Of a DNA stretch of 64,000 nucleotides, positions 9,371-21,332 are shown piece after piece; within the stretch, counting starts at the first letter, position 1; each line of letters starts with the position of its first letter. Source of the stretch: Globomyces pollinis-pini. Taxonomy: Eukaryota > Chytridiomycota > Chytridiomycetes > Rhizophydiales > Globomycetaceae. The stretch is taken from the NCBI GenBank assembly GCA_025399215.1, contig MU621096.1, positions 62,001 to 126,000 of the forward strand. The letters run 5' to 3'. The notes below the pieces were generated by a model that was given only the letters and a program-made list of their open reading frames with translations, was not told where the DNA came from and ran no database searches. The translations under genes and the position numbers were made by a program.

Positions 9371-10218
9371 TTATTGATGTTCATTTATCATTGCTTCTGT
9401 CACGTTCAAACGTGGAATGACTTGTGGGATAAATCTAGCAAACTTTCGCGAAGATTCATTCAACGTAAATCCATCATCATCATCACCTAATTCATCAATA
9501 GAACTAATTGGTAATGATTCAGTTTTACGACAAGAATCAGTTGATGATGATGAATAAGCTGCTGCTGCTTTAGATTGACTGATAGATCTTCCAAGAGTCT
9601 CGAGCATCATCATTGGGTTGGCAGTCATCACGTCCATCCAAGCTTTACGAGCATTCATTCCATCAAGATCCGATTCAATATCAATCATTTCCATTTCTTG
9701 AGCTTCTCGTTTACTTTCCAAACTTCGAACGATATATCTTTCATGAAAATCAGCTAAAATGGCTACCAAATTAATCTAGAAAATATACTGGAGTTTAATA
9801 ATTCTTTTTCAAATTGTTGTTCTAATTCACCAACACTTTTTTCAGGTACATGTACTTCAGTTTCAATTTGATTGGAATCATTGTAAATTATTGGTTGTTC
9901 AGTTGTTGTTAAATCTGGTCGGAAATCTAACAAGACTTCGGTTTTTGCTGATGTATTTGAACTGGTTTCCCAAGATAATTCATCAGTTTCTTCATCAGAA
10001 TCATTAGATTCATCTACCATTTTGGAATTCTTTTTGTTGTTTAATGTTTCAATAACAGTAGATTGGATTTTTTGATAGATTTTATCATACGATTCGTAAG
10101 ATGATGTTCGAACTAATCCATGTTGGTTATCGCTTGTTTCTTTGATGTATTCCGATGTAAGAGTGGAATGGTATTCGGCTGATAATGTCGAAAAGGAGGT
10201 GCTTGATTGAAATGACAT
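9371..10218 (-). CDS. Hypothetical protein, Ser/Thr/Glu-rich
   Basis: I do not recognise this gene. Exons 10218-9789 and 9753-9371, joined over a 35-nt intron with TTAAT and TTTTAG, give 270 residues. The N-terminal half is Ser/Thr-rich (MSFQSSTSFSTLSAEYHST) and acidic in the middle (DESNDSDEETDELSW). A short, possibly helical charged segment (DFHERYIVRSLESKREAQEME) is created by the splice. A methionine-rich patch and an acidic C-terminal part follow (DELGDDDDGF). No membrane segment or catalytic motif is seen. It lies tail-to-tail with CFAP52 (80 bp), so a flagellar role is conceivable but only from position. ATG 10218 is the first in-frame ATG. Confidence 0.6.
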
Positions 10219-10419
10219 TTGTATTTTTCGATTAAAAGCGCGTTTGTAAAACAATAATCTTTGACTCAATCGATGAACAAAATAAGTATATACAATACAA
10301 TATAAAATTTTATTGAAGTACTAAGATATCTGCGTTTGCATTTGCTCATTGATAGTGATAGCCCAAAGTTTGAAACCAACTCGACAGATGTTACCACATA
10401 AAAACATAAAAGAGAATCA

Positions 10420-12205
10420 CTATTGAACTGTTGGATTCCAACTTTTAAATAATTCATTTAATCTGGTCACATCTCGGACATTTACAGTTGGAATGACTTT
10501 TGAAACATTAATACTCTGTATAAACATTTTCAACTCTTCAAATGATGAATGCTCTGAATAAGGTATCGGCACAATCGTAATATTGCTTGAAACATACTTG
10601 GGTTGAAGATTATTAACTTTGAAAGAATTGCCAGAGGGTTTCCGATGTGTCCATCCGGTTGGTCGAATGGCAATAATATCACTAAATATTTCTTTATACT
10701 TGATCAATAGATCGTTCAAATACTACATGTTAGTGACTAGTATCAAATACTTCTGGTGAAAGTTGATTCATCTGAACAACGTGTACGTTTGCCATGGACG
10801 GATTAGTGGTCAGTCGTGAAGTTAAAGTATCATTACTTTGACAGTTATAAATCTTCATTTTTCTAATTTCATTAATGATGGAAATGTACTTGGTAGTAAC
10901 ATAGATTTTACTATTCAAAGACTCTGCAACTTTTAATATTATTCTTTCCTTGCCAATCAAATAACTTCCAACGACTATTAAAAATTTCGGAGCTTTTGAT
11001 TTGTGATTGAGCCATTTGTTCAGGCCTGTTTGTGGTCTATCAACTGTTTGACGTTTATGAACTAGAACAAAGTCCTTTAATGGATTTCCAGATACAATTT
11101 GAGCCACTGTATCTCCTTTCAACAATTTAACGCAAAGATCATTTATGCAATTTAAAATTGATATTTGAGATGGAAAGGTATGACTTGGTTTACAGTACGT
11201 ATCATCCAAATATACAATATCAAAATGGTTTGGCGGTTTAATTAATGGGTGCTCTGAGTGAACTCTACTTGCTCTAAAATCCCCAGTATGTAAATATCGC
11301 ATTGACTTTGAACCATCCTTCTTAGGGGGCACATCAAAAATAAAGATAGCAGCGCCAGGACAACTACAATCAAACATAAACCATTGACTTACTGATTAGC
11401 ATCAATTAAAGTCACTGTAATACCTTGAACGACAGTTGGGATCTCTAATGGTAAGCTAACTATCATAGATGGATCAACGTTCAATTCTTGAATCAGTAAT
11501 GCAGCAGTTATGGATGTACAGTAAATAGGGCCATGGTTAAATTTTGATGTTAAACCTTGAGTTAGAAGTAATTGTGGTACCCATGTAATGATCTGAATGG
11601 AAGTGGGATAGAAAGTAAGCTGTGCAATTCGGTATTACTCCAAAAGAAAATGCATCCATGCTGAAGGTGGTATTCCAGATCATCTTGTATGGTGGAATGG
11701 ATCGTTTTGGGCGTTTTACATCGATCTTAGCATCTGGTTGTTTATCAGCCTTTAATGATCCTTTAACATCCGATTTAACGCTGGAATTCATATCATGAAT
11801 CTTTCTCTTTACATTTGACTGTTTTGTTTCAATATTAACTGGACTTTGCTGAACGGAATTCTCTTTAGAGTCTAAGCATTGATTCACATGAATATCAAAC
11901 TGAGATTGCTTTCCAAAAAGAAGTTGCTGTAAACAGCAAGGACATTTGAAATAAATTTGGACTTCGTCATCTATAGAAACACTCTGATTTCCGGATTTTT
12001 CGTCATCTCTTGTTGAATATTTTGTATTGGTTGAAGTGAAATACTCCAGTATTGAATTCATGAGTCGGTTTAAAAAGCGCTGTTTGTCTGATGGAAAATT
12101 GTCCAGACAAAAAATAATCGATTCAGTATAGAGTGCCTTGGATTTACGACTTTCCAATGGTATCAAAGGAGTGGAATGGAAATATTCCGTAGGTGTCTGT
12201 ATCAT
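10420..12205 (-). CDS. PSO2: DNA interstrand cross-link repair nuclease SNM1/PSO2
   Basis: Metallo-beta-lactamase/beta-CASP 5'-exonuclease that processes DNA interstrand cross-links. Exons 12205-11581, 11555-11393, 11363-10751 and 10722-10420 (introns 25, 29 and 28 nt) give 567 residues. The N-terminus carries a ubiquitin-binding UBZ4-like finger (KCPCCLQQLL...FDIHVNQCL). The catalytic SHFHSDHYMG is the HxHxDH motif. The spliced LIDANHCPGAAIF and YLHTGDFRAS supply further metal ligands, VYLDDTYC the motif 4 Asp, and PYSEHSSF the beta-CASP His. All three splices fall inside or next to conserved motifs, which makes the model robust. Confidence 0.92.
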
Positions 12206-12579
12206 GTAATCAAAGACAAGCGTTTTCGTTCACGTCGCAATTAAATTATTAGCTAGTCGTGGTGTCTTCTTCAATCAGTTATTCAACACAAGCACATTTT
12301 TTGTGATGTTGTAAGAATCGATTGGGGAGACTGCATTTCCAATTTCAAAGACTGTCAATATAGTGATTAAATCAATCCAACGCGTTCAAAAACGTCCATA
12401 ACCCATTCCTATTGACTCTTTGGATTACTAACAGTCAAATGACATTCTCTAGTAGGAATTTGTGCTCAATTTCTTAACATTGTGGTTCAATCACATGTTT
12501 TTGAATCCAAAAAAGGAAATTTTCAAAAAAAAATAAAAAAGATAAAACTGGAGATTTGACCCTAAAATCTTTCCACCAA
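12206..12579. other. Divergent intergenic region PSO2/PRPS
   Basis: 374 bp between two divergent starts. It includes an A-rich run just before the PRPP synthetase start. No ORF, RNA gene or clear binding site was recognised. Confidence 0.4.
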
Positions 12580-13713
12580 ATGACAAATTCAATCAAAATA
12601 TTCACTGGAAATTCGCACCATGAATTCGCTCTTTTGGTGGCAAAGTATCTGGAAATGATGTGCTGATCATAGGCGGTTGGGGTTACCTTTGGGAAACTGT
12701 ATTGTTGCTAAATACTCCAATTTGGAAACTTCAGTTACCATTGGTGAGTCAGGTATCAAGTTGATATTATTCTAATAACCATAGTTCGTGATGAAGATGT
12801 TTTCATTGTCCAATCTGGCTGTGGGGAGATCAATGGTGTGTCCAGTTGAACTCTAATGTTAGATAATTTGATGGAGTTGCTGATCATGATCAATGCCTGT
12901 AAAACTGCTTCAGCAAAGCGTATCACTGCTGTCATCCCTTGGTTTGTTCTTTTTCGTCTGACTTTAGTTTCCCATATGCTAGACAGGACAAGAAAGATAA
13001 ATCTCGTGCTCCGATCACTGCTAAATTGGTTGCAAATATGCTTACTACTGCTGGTGCGAGCCATGTTATTACCATGGATTTACACGCAAGTCAGATCCAA
13101 GGATTCTTTAATATTCCTGTCGATAATCTTTATGCAGAACCAAGTACTCTGAAATACATTTCTACAATGATGCCCGAGTTTGGTAATGGTGTGATTGTAT
13201 CCCCTGATGCTGGTGGTGCTAAAAGGTTTGCAGTGAATTAATTAACTTCATTCAGAGCCACTGCAATTGCTGATAAACTTGATGTCGAATTTGCTTTAAT
13301 TCATAAAGAACGTAAAAAAGCAAACGAGGTGTCTAGAATGGTGTTGGTGGGAGATGTGAAAGGTCGAGTGTGTATCCTGGTGGACGATATGGCCGATACT
13401 TGTGGAACACTTGGTTTAGCAGCTAAAGTATTGATGGATAATGGAGCTACCAAAGTATACGCAATGGTCACCCATGCAGGTACGTTTTAATTGAGCTAAA
13501 CAAGCAATAGTGCTTTCTGGAAAAGCAATTGATGTGATCAATAACTCTTGTTTGGAAGAAATCATTGTCACCAATACTATCCCACAAAGCGAAAAGCAGA
13601 CTGCATGTAAGAAGTTGAAAACAATTGATGTCTCATCAACTTTTGCTGAAGCTATTCGTCGTACTCATAATGGGGAAAGTATCAGTTACCTTTTCAACTA
13701 CGTCCCCAATTAA
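12580..13713 (+). CDS. PRPS: Ribose-phosphate pyrophosphokinase (PRPP synthetase)
   Basis: Makes 5-phosphoribosyl-1-diphosphate from ribose-5-phosphate and ATP for nucleotide, His and Trp synthesis. Seven exons (12580-12644, 12673-12752, 12785-12835, 12863-12941, 12968-13225, 13256-13479, 13511-13713) give 319 residues, one more than human PRPS1. Nearly every block is close to human: [30 protein letters not shown] (Pro-Cys restored by a splice), [30 protein letters not shown], the flexible [10 protein letters not shown] loop, and the PRPP-binding loop [11 protein letters not shown]. Six introns of 26-32 nt. It is the best calibration of the minimal-intron rules here because the protein is so conserved. 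Confidence 0.97.
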
Positions 13714-14002
13714 TAAATCAATTATCTATTTCGCCTTTAATTTTAAAAGTATTACAATCGATCGCTCAGAGAAGACAGATGGATGTTAACTATGGACAAA
13801 GCAGGTTATGGAGGTACAGAATGTAAGTGCTGAAGACAAGTCTTGTCCATTGAATCGCAACCACTCATAGTAAACATTTTGAAAACTACCAATGTGTTAA
13901 GAAATTCAAAGTAATATCCGCGTTACCATTCAATGGAAAGGGACACGCGGTTAGAGATACAATCATGTCCAGAAGCAGCGTCTTTTTTCTTTCCAATCTT
14001 TG

Positions 14003-15463
14003 ATGGACATCCTAAATTTACCACTTGAAATTCTATTACGAACATCAGAATACTTGGATACTTTGAGCCTTGTCAAGCTTTCATCCTCCTCCAAATTCTT
14101 TCTATCATTTCGACGTTTTGTGATAGCAAAGAAAACCAGATTAGTTTTAACGGACAGTTTACGAGGCATTTCAAAATTCATCTGGCAAAACATCGAATTC
14201 GTTGACATTGATACTCCAGCGAACTTGACTACTTTAAATCGATTTTGCAAGCGTTTGGAAAAAGTTTCGAATGTTAAGCAAGTTCATATCTATTACCATA
14301 AATCATTCAATGTGAATGCATTATCAAAACTTGGACATATTCGATCGTTGCAATTTGGTGGTGTGAAAGGTTTCAAGAATTTATCAGCTCTCTCAGCTTT
14401 ATCGGCTTTGAAAGAATTAGCGCTCTGTCTATGTCAAGTTAAAGACAGTTCGGCATTATCGTCTTTAATTCATCTACGGAAATTGATATTTCATGGAATT
14501 CCATCTATTATCCCGTTATCGGACTTGATTAATCTGGAAGAATTGAACATATCATTTTCACGTATCAATGACATTTCACCACTTTCCACTTTGGTCAACA
14601 TCACAACACTAAAGATCAATGTTAACAGGGTAAATGACCTTAACCCTTTGAAAAACATGAAGAAGTTAAAGGTGTTGGAGCTGAACTCCAACTATTTACT
14701 AACCTTAAATTGCAATAGCTTAAAAGGATTGGTTAACCTTGTCAAACTCGATCTATCGAACAATTGTATTGCTGATATTTCTAGTCTATCAGCAATGATC
14801 AATTTGCAAAACCTTCAATTAGATGGGAACGCCATATCAGATATATCACCATTACATAATTTGATTAATTTAACCGAACTTTATCTATCAGGGAATTCGA
14901 TACAAGATTTATCTGTGTTGGTAAATCTAATTCATCTGAATCATTTGGAATTAAAGAGCAATAATATCAGTAATTTAACTGGAATTCAAAATCTTATTCG
15001 GTTAAACAGACTTGAATTGCATTGCAATCGATTGATTGACATTGGGCCATTATCAGAATTATATGGATTAGAATGTTTGAATCTTTCCTACAATCAAATT
15101 CAGAATTGTGGGCCAATAGCTGGATTAATCAAATTGTCGAATTTGAATATGGCATCAAATGAAATCTCTGATATCAAACCTTTATCGAAGTTGTTTAATC
15201 TAAAAGATCTAAATTTGAATTGCAATCGCATTTGTGATATTACTTCAGTGAAATATTTGAAGAAAATAACGATACTGGATTTGAAATACAATGGTATCAG
15301 TGATGTAGACTCCATAAAGCATTTGAAGTCATTAGTTTGCTTAGATTTATCTGGCAATGTTATTGAAAATATGGAAGTGCTAGAAAAGTTGGATGTAGAT
15401 ATAGATTGTGAAAGTGATTTTGGTGCTTTTGACAGTGAATTTGATGAAGCGGGAGTTTTTTGA
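14003..15463 (+). CDS. F-box protein with a long bacterial-type LRR array
   Basis: Intronless 486-residue protein. It starts MDILNLPLEILLRTSEYLDTLSLVKLSSSS, an F-box, so it probably recruits substrates to an SCF ubiquitin ligase (inference). From about residue 105 to the end there are roughly fifteen 22-residue leucine-rich repeats of the SDS22/internalin type, e.g. LINLEELNISFSRINDISPLS and NLTELYLSGNSIQDLSVLV. It ends in an acidic tail (DVDIDCESDFGAFDSEFDEA). The start at 14003 is the second codon of a longer frame; the upstream TTG is not a plausible start. A single long exon contrasts with the intron-dense neighbours. The substrate is unknown. Confidence 0.75.
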   Translation: MDILNLPLEILLRTSEYLDTLSLVKLSSSSKFFLSFRRFVIAKKTRLVLTDSLRGISKFIWQNIEFVDIDTPANLTTLNRFCKRLEKVSNVKQVHIYYHKSFNVNALSKLGHIRSLQFGGVKGFKNLSALSALSALKELALCLCQVKDSSALSSLIHLRKLIFHGIPSIIPLSDLINLEELNISFSRINDISPLSTLVNITTLKINVNRVNDLNPLKNMKKLKVLELNSNYLLTLNCNSLKGLVNLVKLDLSNNCIADISSLSAMINLQNLQLDGNAISDISPLHNLINLTELYLSGNSIQDLSVLVNLIHLNHLELKSNNISNLTGIQNLIRLNRLELHCNRLIDIGPLSELYGLECLNLSYNQIQNCGPIAGLIKLSNLNMASNEISDIKPLSKLFNLKDLNLNCNRICDITSVKYLKKITILDLKYNGISDVDSIKHLKSLVCLDLSGNVIENMEVLEKLDVDIDCESDFGAFDSEFDEAGVF

Positions 15464-15801
15464 TGGATTCTAGTGCGCCAGTATTATAGCTCAAGTCTAT
15501 GATACGAAATACATATTCATTTCTACAAATATACGAATTATAATAACTTTTGCAATTAGATTATCAGTATTTCAATTCACAAGATAACCTGAGCAAACAA
15601 AATTAATCTTATCGTCCAATAGCTCTCTTTAAAAAGATACTTGGATCAACATGTTTAAGATAATACTATCGATATTTAATTTATCAAAACCAGTGAGTTG
15701 TATTCCGCCCAAACTATTTTTCGCGTCTTTGTCAAAAGGCCTTTTGTTTCATACCATTCATTTCTGGCTAAAACGGAAAATGGAGAGTTGGAAATATTTT
15801 A

Positions 15802-17219
15802 ATGTTTTTAACAAACGCATTCAATTCTTTTGCTAGAAATGCTCCACTACTAGGATATAAGAAACTGACTGTCTACCCGTTCAATCAAGTCAAGTTCAAT
15901 TCGATATTGAGAAGAAATCGTCATTTCAAATCAAAAGCACATCAAAGAATTCATCAACATTTACACGATCATTTTCATAATCACTTTACAAACAATATGG
16001 TAGATGGAAAGTACAAGTATAGTAAACAGATTGAACCTTGGTTGAATTGGATGCATCATTTTGCTAAACCAAATCCAAATTCTTCAAGGTTCTTGTCCAT
16101 TGGTATAAAGATACAATGTTCTAAATATTTAGCAATAAGTTTTGTTTGCATACTTGTATTCGCTTATATTGGCTATTATTTGGAGAAAGCACCTGTAACT
16201 GGAAGACTTCGATACATGAATATTGACCCGGAAGTGGAATTAAACTTAGGAATAGATGAATTACATGAATACATAGAATCAATTAGAGATTGCATTTTAC
16301 CTAAAGGTCATCCAATGCATAGAATGGTGGAGAGAATTGCAAAAGAGTTAATTAAAGGTTTGTATTGAAATCCCTAAATTGTTCAGAAACAGAGTTACAA
16401 CATCTTCATTGGGAAGTTTACGTTGTTGATGATGATGAAATTTCCAATGCATTTGTGATGCCAAGTATTAAACCTTCAGGGTTAACAAATAGGTACCAAT
16501 ATTGCTAGAAATAACAGTATAGATGGAAAGATATTTGTGTTTTCAGGAATATTTTCAAGGACCTCTACAGCGGAGGGAATGGCAGCATTACTTTCACATG
16601 AAGTACACCTTAAAATTAAACTGAAGGCTAGATTGGTCACGTCATTGCTCGACATTCTGCAGAGAGTCATTCTTGGGAGTCCTTGATGAATACGACATTG
16701 TATCCGATTACTTTCATTTTGGGGTTAACATTTGCAGACGAATTTTTTCAATGGTTGGCTACAGAAATTGTATCAGCATCTGTGGTTACTTTTGGCGTCC
16801 TCGTAATTCAGACAATAGATTTTTACATTAGTTACCAATATCTAGAGATCAAGAGTTAGAGGCTGATCACATAGGTTTTCATTATATATTAATGATTAGG
16901 CATGATGTTGTTATCAAAAGCCTGTTATGACCCAAAAGAAGCAATAGAATTTCACAAGCGTCTAGGCGAAAATCAAGATCCGGATGCTAATATGGAATAT
17001 CTAAGTACTCATCCGTTAGCAAGTATTTACTTCATTTTCCTAATGATATTCAGCTACAAGAGTTAGTAAGCTTCAACAAGCAATGCCGCATGCTAAACAT
17101 TTATGGAGTGATTCGAAATGTGATAAGGTATGATGACAATATTTTAATACCATTAGATGTGGACCCTTAGACGGATGTTTGATAAAGCAACAAATTATCG
17201 ATTTTCTATTAATCTGTAA
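15802..17219 (+). CDS. OMA1: Mitochondrial inner-membrane metallopeptidase OMA1
   Basis: M48-family zinc protease that cleaves inner-membrane proteins under stress. Eight exons (15802-16357, 16387-16464, 16523-16602, 16632-16802, 16832-16874, 16900-17022, 17054-17127, 17157-17219) give 395 residues. The N-terminus is basic and Ser/Asn-rich, compatible with a presequence; a membrane span follows (YLAISFVCILVFAYIGYYL). Then APVTGRLRYMNI, NAFVMPNGKIFVFSGIF, and the zinc site LLSHEIGHVIARH, where HExxH is split by an intron after HE. LPISRDQELEADHIGMMLL supplies the third ligand Glu and STHPLATRVSKL follows. The intron before GKIFVF is a double abutting unit. The last 21-codon exon rests on splice signals only. 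Confidence 0.88.
16465..16522 (+). other. Double abutting intron (OMA1)
   Basis: Units 16465-16492 (28 nt, GGTTAAC branch) and 16493-16522 (30 nt, ATAAC) abut as AAATAG|GTACC. Removal of both joins NAFVMPN to GKIFVFSG, the contiguous OMA1 motif. Confidence 0.7.
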
Positions 17220-17229
17220 TATATACAAA

Positions 17230-17545
17230 CTATGTTATACCAAGAGCTCTTTGGTTACTCATAACATCTCTGCACTTTACAATCTTGTAAAAATAGTAGT
17301 AGTTACCAAGACTATACAATGAAATTTGGATATATTCCATGATATTTGGGATACTAATTGTTCCGTTCCATCTAACTTGGGGTTCGCCACCAAACCATAT
17401 GGTTGAACTTGACGAGATTTCATTAGAATATTTGAATACAGATTAGTTCTATGGACATTGAATGCGAAAATCAACCTATAGTGTTGGGCAGACTAATTTC
17501 AGAACCAGACACTGTCATCACTGTAGTTTGATTTTCACGTTCCAT
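17230..17545 (-). CDS. Possible small hypothetical gene
   Basis: Weak candidate of about 70 residues. ATG 17545 opens MERENQTTVMTVSGSEISLPN. A frame containing VQPYGLVANPKLDGTEQLVSQISWN follows after a putative intron starting GTTGATTTT. A last 23-nt intron would lead to a stop at 17230. Branch and acceptor signals fit the local rules but no family is recognised, and the first splice is ambiguous (one 68-nt intron or two). It could be non-coding. Confidence 0.22.
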
Positions 17546-17900
17546 TTCCACCAGTAGTCAAATGAAATCCATCTATCTGATCTAACGCCCAGAAAAATTG
17601 AGAAGGTACTTTCCTTTATCACTGCTATCAAGAGTAAGGGGAAAGTATATATGGTATACGTGTACATACACACAATAATCCTCTTGGGTCTAATCCTGAT
17701 GGAAGGAAAGACAAAAGTGGAGAGGGCGAGATAAATAGTTTAGTGTAGAGCTATTTATAGTGTGATGCGCATAAAGCATTAATCTAGTTTAAGTTGCATG
17801 AAGCATTAATCGTGTCTAAGGAATAACCTAGATAATGATTCTCTTATGCTAACACTGAAGAGAAAGTTGGATAATATTAATTTATATTAATGATTCAACT
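17546..17900. other. Intergenic region before ENP2
   Basis: No gene seen. It contains a short near-duplicate (two stretches of the type GCAT(A/G)AAGCATTAATC around 17768-17812). Confidence 0.35.
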
Positions 17901-20242
17901 TTAACGTCTTGGTTTGAATTTAGATTTACCAGCACTTCGTCGTTGTGGTTTCTCACCATCATCATTCTTTCCCACCCGCGATTTTTTCTTATCAGATGGA
18001 TTGAAGGTAATAGACATATTTCCTGTATGCACACCTGTAATTTCCTCTCTAGGTTTGGCAGATTCTTGTTGAATCCTAGTTTCAAACGTCTGCAGTAGAT
18101 TTGATTCTTGGTCCAGAGTGTCTTGATCATTTGCCATTGCATTGAATCCATCCTGGAAATTAGTAATGGTAATTTACCTTCAACTCAAAGAATTTCGGTC
18201 CTGATGGTTGTGTGTCTGTTTTGGTTGGTTTCTTGAATCTAGTGAATCTAATGGCATCGTCATCTGGGTTTTAGTATATTCTATTGTACCTTCGTCTAAT
18301 GGTTAATCGATGGAAATTTATTTACCGTCACTTCCATTTTGGTCTACTCTTTCGAATTTCTTTGTGGTGAACTTGGTGGTGGACTAGGTATAAATGTTTT
18401 TAAATATTACTTGAGATGGATGATGCAATTTGTATTCATGAGAGGTTTCATCAATTTGGAAATCTTCATCTTCAAATAAGGAGGTAAATCTAGAATCTTT
18501 CATGATATTATCTGATTCTTGTTTCTTTTTCGATTTCGTTGGCATTTCGGTAGTCTCATCGTCATCAGTATCAATTAATAAATCAGCTGCAATGTTGCGA
18601 TTGACTTTAGGTAGTTTCTTGATGGCTGATATTCTTGATGCTCGTTTTTCTTCAATTCGCTTTTGCACCATGCGTTTTTTATAATCATCATATTCGAATG
18701 GATTTGATATAGCTTTTGCCTAAATTGTTAATTGACGATTCGATCACATTACCTTTTCATATAGACGCAAGTCAATAAAGAATCCGTGCATGTATGCTTT
18801 TAATACATTGGTTCCCATCAAATGATCCAAACCGAGACTGTAATGTTAACAAACAAATCAAAAGTTACTTTGACAGTTCTTTACGAGTTACAAACTTATA
18901 ATCGTCGTATATGGCGGTGTTTGGATTCTCTTCCAACTCTTCCGTCAGGTTATCCAAAAATGGACACCATTTCGGTGCAGGTCCTAAGGCAGGAACATAA
19001 TAAGATTGTATTTGAGCTCCTGATCGATTTAATATCAATAATTTTACCTTCTCCTGCCAACATGACCAATCCAGTATCACCTCCAAAGACACAAGTATCA
19101 TTAATATCGTTTGGTGCTTCAATGTTGGTGAAGACATTACCCTATATGTAAGTGTGAATTGCTTATTTTACAGTGTGCTGATCCCAAATCTTGACAATTT
19201 TTGTATCAGAAGATAGAATTTTTCCAGAAGCGTGAAAGGTTAACGATTTGATTGGAAATCCGTACTGATGATCTTTGATGATCAAAGGAGTAGGTCGTCT
19301 TAAATCATACAAGACCACTTGTCCAGTAGAAGTACCAGCCATAACAGAAAGTCCATCGGAACCAAATTTTAGGGATGTGATTTGAGGAAGTTCTTCCAGA
19401 AGAGATGAATCCATTGATTTGACAATCGATTCACTTACATCCAGTATTCCAATTCGTTTCTTTTCATTTGGATGCCAAAACTCGACTTTACCGTTTGATC
19501 CCCCAAATCCAAACAGTTGATGGGCTGGATTGATAGATATGCTGTTTATCTCTGGTAGAGTTGTTTCCAAAGGAGCCATGAATCGACCTTGTTCTAAATT
19601 CAACCTCCATACTTGATGACTAGCTCCACAGACCAGTACATCACAAGATGGAAAATGGTATGATATATCTCTACCAAACTAAACCAGTTAAATATTCTTG
19701 AGAGCTATGATTTTGAAAACACCAAAGACAGCACGATGATTTATAGACTTACTTTTGGTACTCTAGTTTGATAATGCATTCCATAATGTGAATGAAATTC
19801 CACAGTTCTATCGGACTGCAAGTGAACCGATTTAGTCCAATCATTTGATAAAATCTGCGAGGTTAAATATCATCGTGAAATACTTCAAATGTAATATTTT
19901 CGCTATTGGTATGACGTTCGAATTTCATGGCCATTTGATCCAAATCAAAAACTCTAATTTGAGGTTTATACACACCTAACAATAAGACAACGTGAAATAC
20001 CGGTAGCCATCAAATATTTTCCATCAGGCGACTGCTTCAAGCACATGGAAGCTTGTGGAAATTCAAAATCCTGTATCAATTCAATTCTATTTCTCCAAGC
20101 TACTAATTAACCAAACAGAAAGGGAACCTTGATCTAGCTTAAGTTTATTTTTATTTCGCTGCTGTATCCAGTGAGGAATTGCTGACTTTGACGCACTTGT
20201 GATTGAGTATATTTTCACATTGTTCGCATTTGAGACTTGCAT
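17901..20242 (-). CDS. ENP2: Nucleolar ribosome-biogenesis protein ENP2/NOL10
   Basis: WD40 protein of the small-subunit processome. Thirteen exons from ATG 20242 to 17901 sum to 1959 nt (652 residues). The N-terminus MQVSNANNVKIYSI, then IPHWIQQRNKNKLK and RNRIELIQDFEFPQASM match Enp2. RLNLEQGRFMAPLET, YVPALGPAPKWCPFLDNLTEE and LGLDHLMGTNVLKAYMHGFF are diagnostic. The NUC153-like block (DSRFTSLFEDEDFQIDETSHEY) and a basic Lys/Arg C-terminus follow. Introns are 25-33 nt except one of 74 nt (19679-19752). Between 18264 and 18325 either a 6-nt micro-exon (18290-18295) or two abutting introns occur; both keep the frame. Confidence 0.93.
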
Positions 20243-20527
20243 AAAAAAAAATAAAAAAAAATTATGAAGAATTCAAAAAGGTTTGAGCAAGTTTGAGGGT
20301 ATCTGAGGATGTCGGTGGTGAGTGTCCCTGAAGTAGAAAGGTGGACGTTGGAAATGGCCTGGAAAGGTTAAATGCTGGAATGAGACAACTTTGCCGATTT
20401 CAATCGGACTCTGTTTGGTATTTAGCCAAAGTCCTATTTCGGTCACTGGTATACTCATAGTACCGCTTTTACTTCGGATTTGCTTTCGTCTGTCTTTCGT
20501 GATACTTTACTTTTTTTAAATACATCA

Positions 20528-21332
20528 ATGGAATCTACAATCGCTGCTTCTGCTCTAGCTTCACTCATTGCTCGTCTGGTCGTTCATCCTATAGATACCC
20601 TCAAAACTATCATCCAGAATGGTAACAGTGCTTCATCTATTGCTAAGACTCCTCTCGGTCTTTATCAAGGTGTAGGTGTCACTGTCCTGTTTTCTGTTCC
20701 CGCTATGACTATCTACTTAGCTACTTACGACAACGTCAAATCTCGATTCGTCGATCGCAATATCGATTCAGTCTGGAGTCATGGTGTTTCGGCAGCTTCT
20801 GCTGAAGCACTCGCTGGTATATTATTTACCCCCATGGAAGTTGTTAAACAAAAATTACAGGTCAATATAAAGGCTTCTACTTTCTCTATCATAGCAGATG
20901 TATTCAAACAGAATGGGTTATTAGGTTTTTATCGGGGTTATTTCCTAACCGAATGTGTTTTTGTCCCATATACAGTAACACCCACATTTCTAATTACTCT
21001 AGGTCACTTATTTTGTAACATATGAGAAATTAAAAAAGTATTGTCAAAGTGGGGTAGAATCGACTCAACAAAACGCGACAATTCCTTTACATATGTATCT
21101 AACATGTTCATCAATAGCTGCTACGTTAGGTGGGATAGTGACGAATCCCTTGGATATTATTAAAACTAGAGTACAAATTACTGGGAAATCAGCACTATCA
21201 GTCACCAAACAGTTATGGAATGAAGGAGGTTGGAAGTCATTCACTAGAGGTTTGGGAATCAGAACGGCTTGGATAGTTCCTAATATGTCCATTACAATAA
21301 CACTGTTTGAATACCTGAAATCAACACTGTAA
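20528..21332 (+). CDS. Mitochondrial carrier family (SLC25) transporter
   Basis: Inner-membrane solute carrier with the three-fold repeat. Exons 20528-20974 and 21003-21332 (28-nt intron) give 258 residues, short for the family (about 300), with short loops. The three Px[DE]xx[KR] signatures are HPIDTLKTIIQ, TPMEVVKQKLQ and NPLDIIKTRVQ, each followed by a G-rich/aromatic segment (GLYQGVG, GFYRGYF, SFTRGLGIR). The MEVVKQ form of the second signature recalls S-adenosylmethionine carriers, but the substrate cannot be assigned. The real start is ATG 20528; the frame continues upstream without an ATG. Confidence 0.85.
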
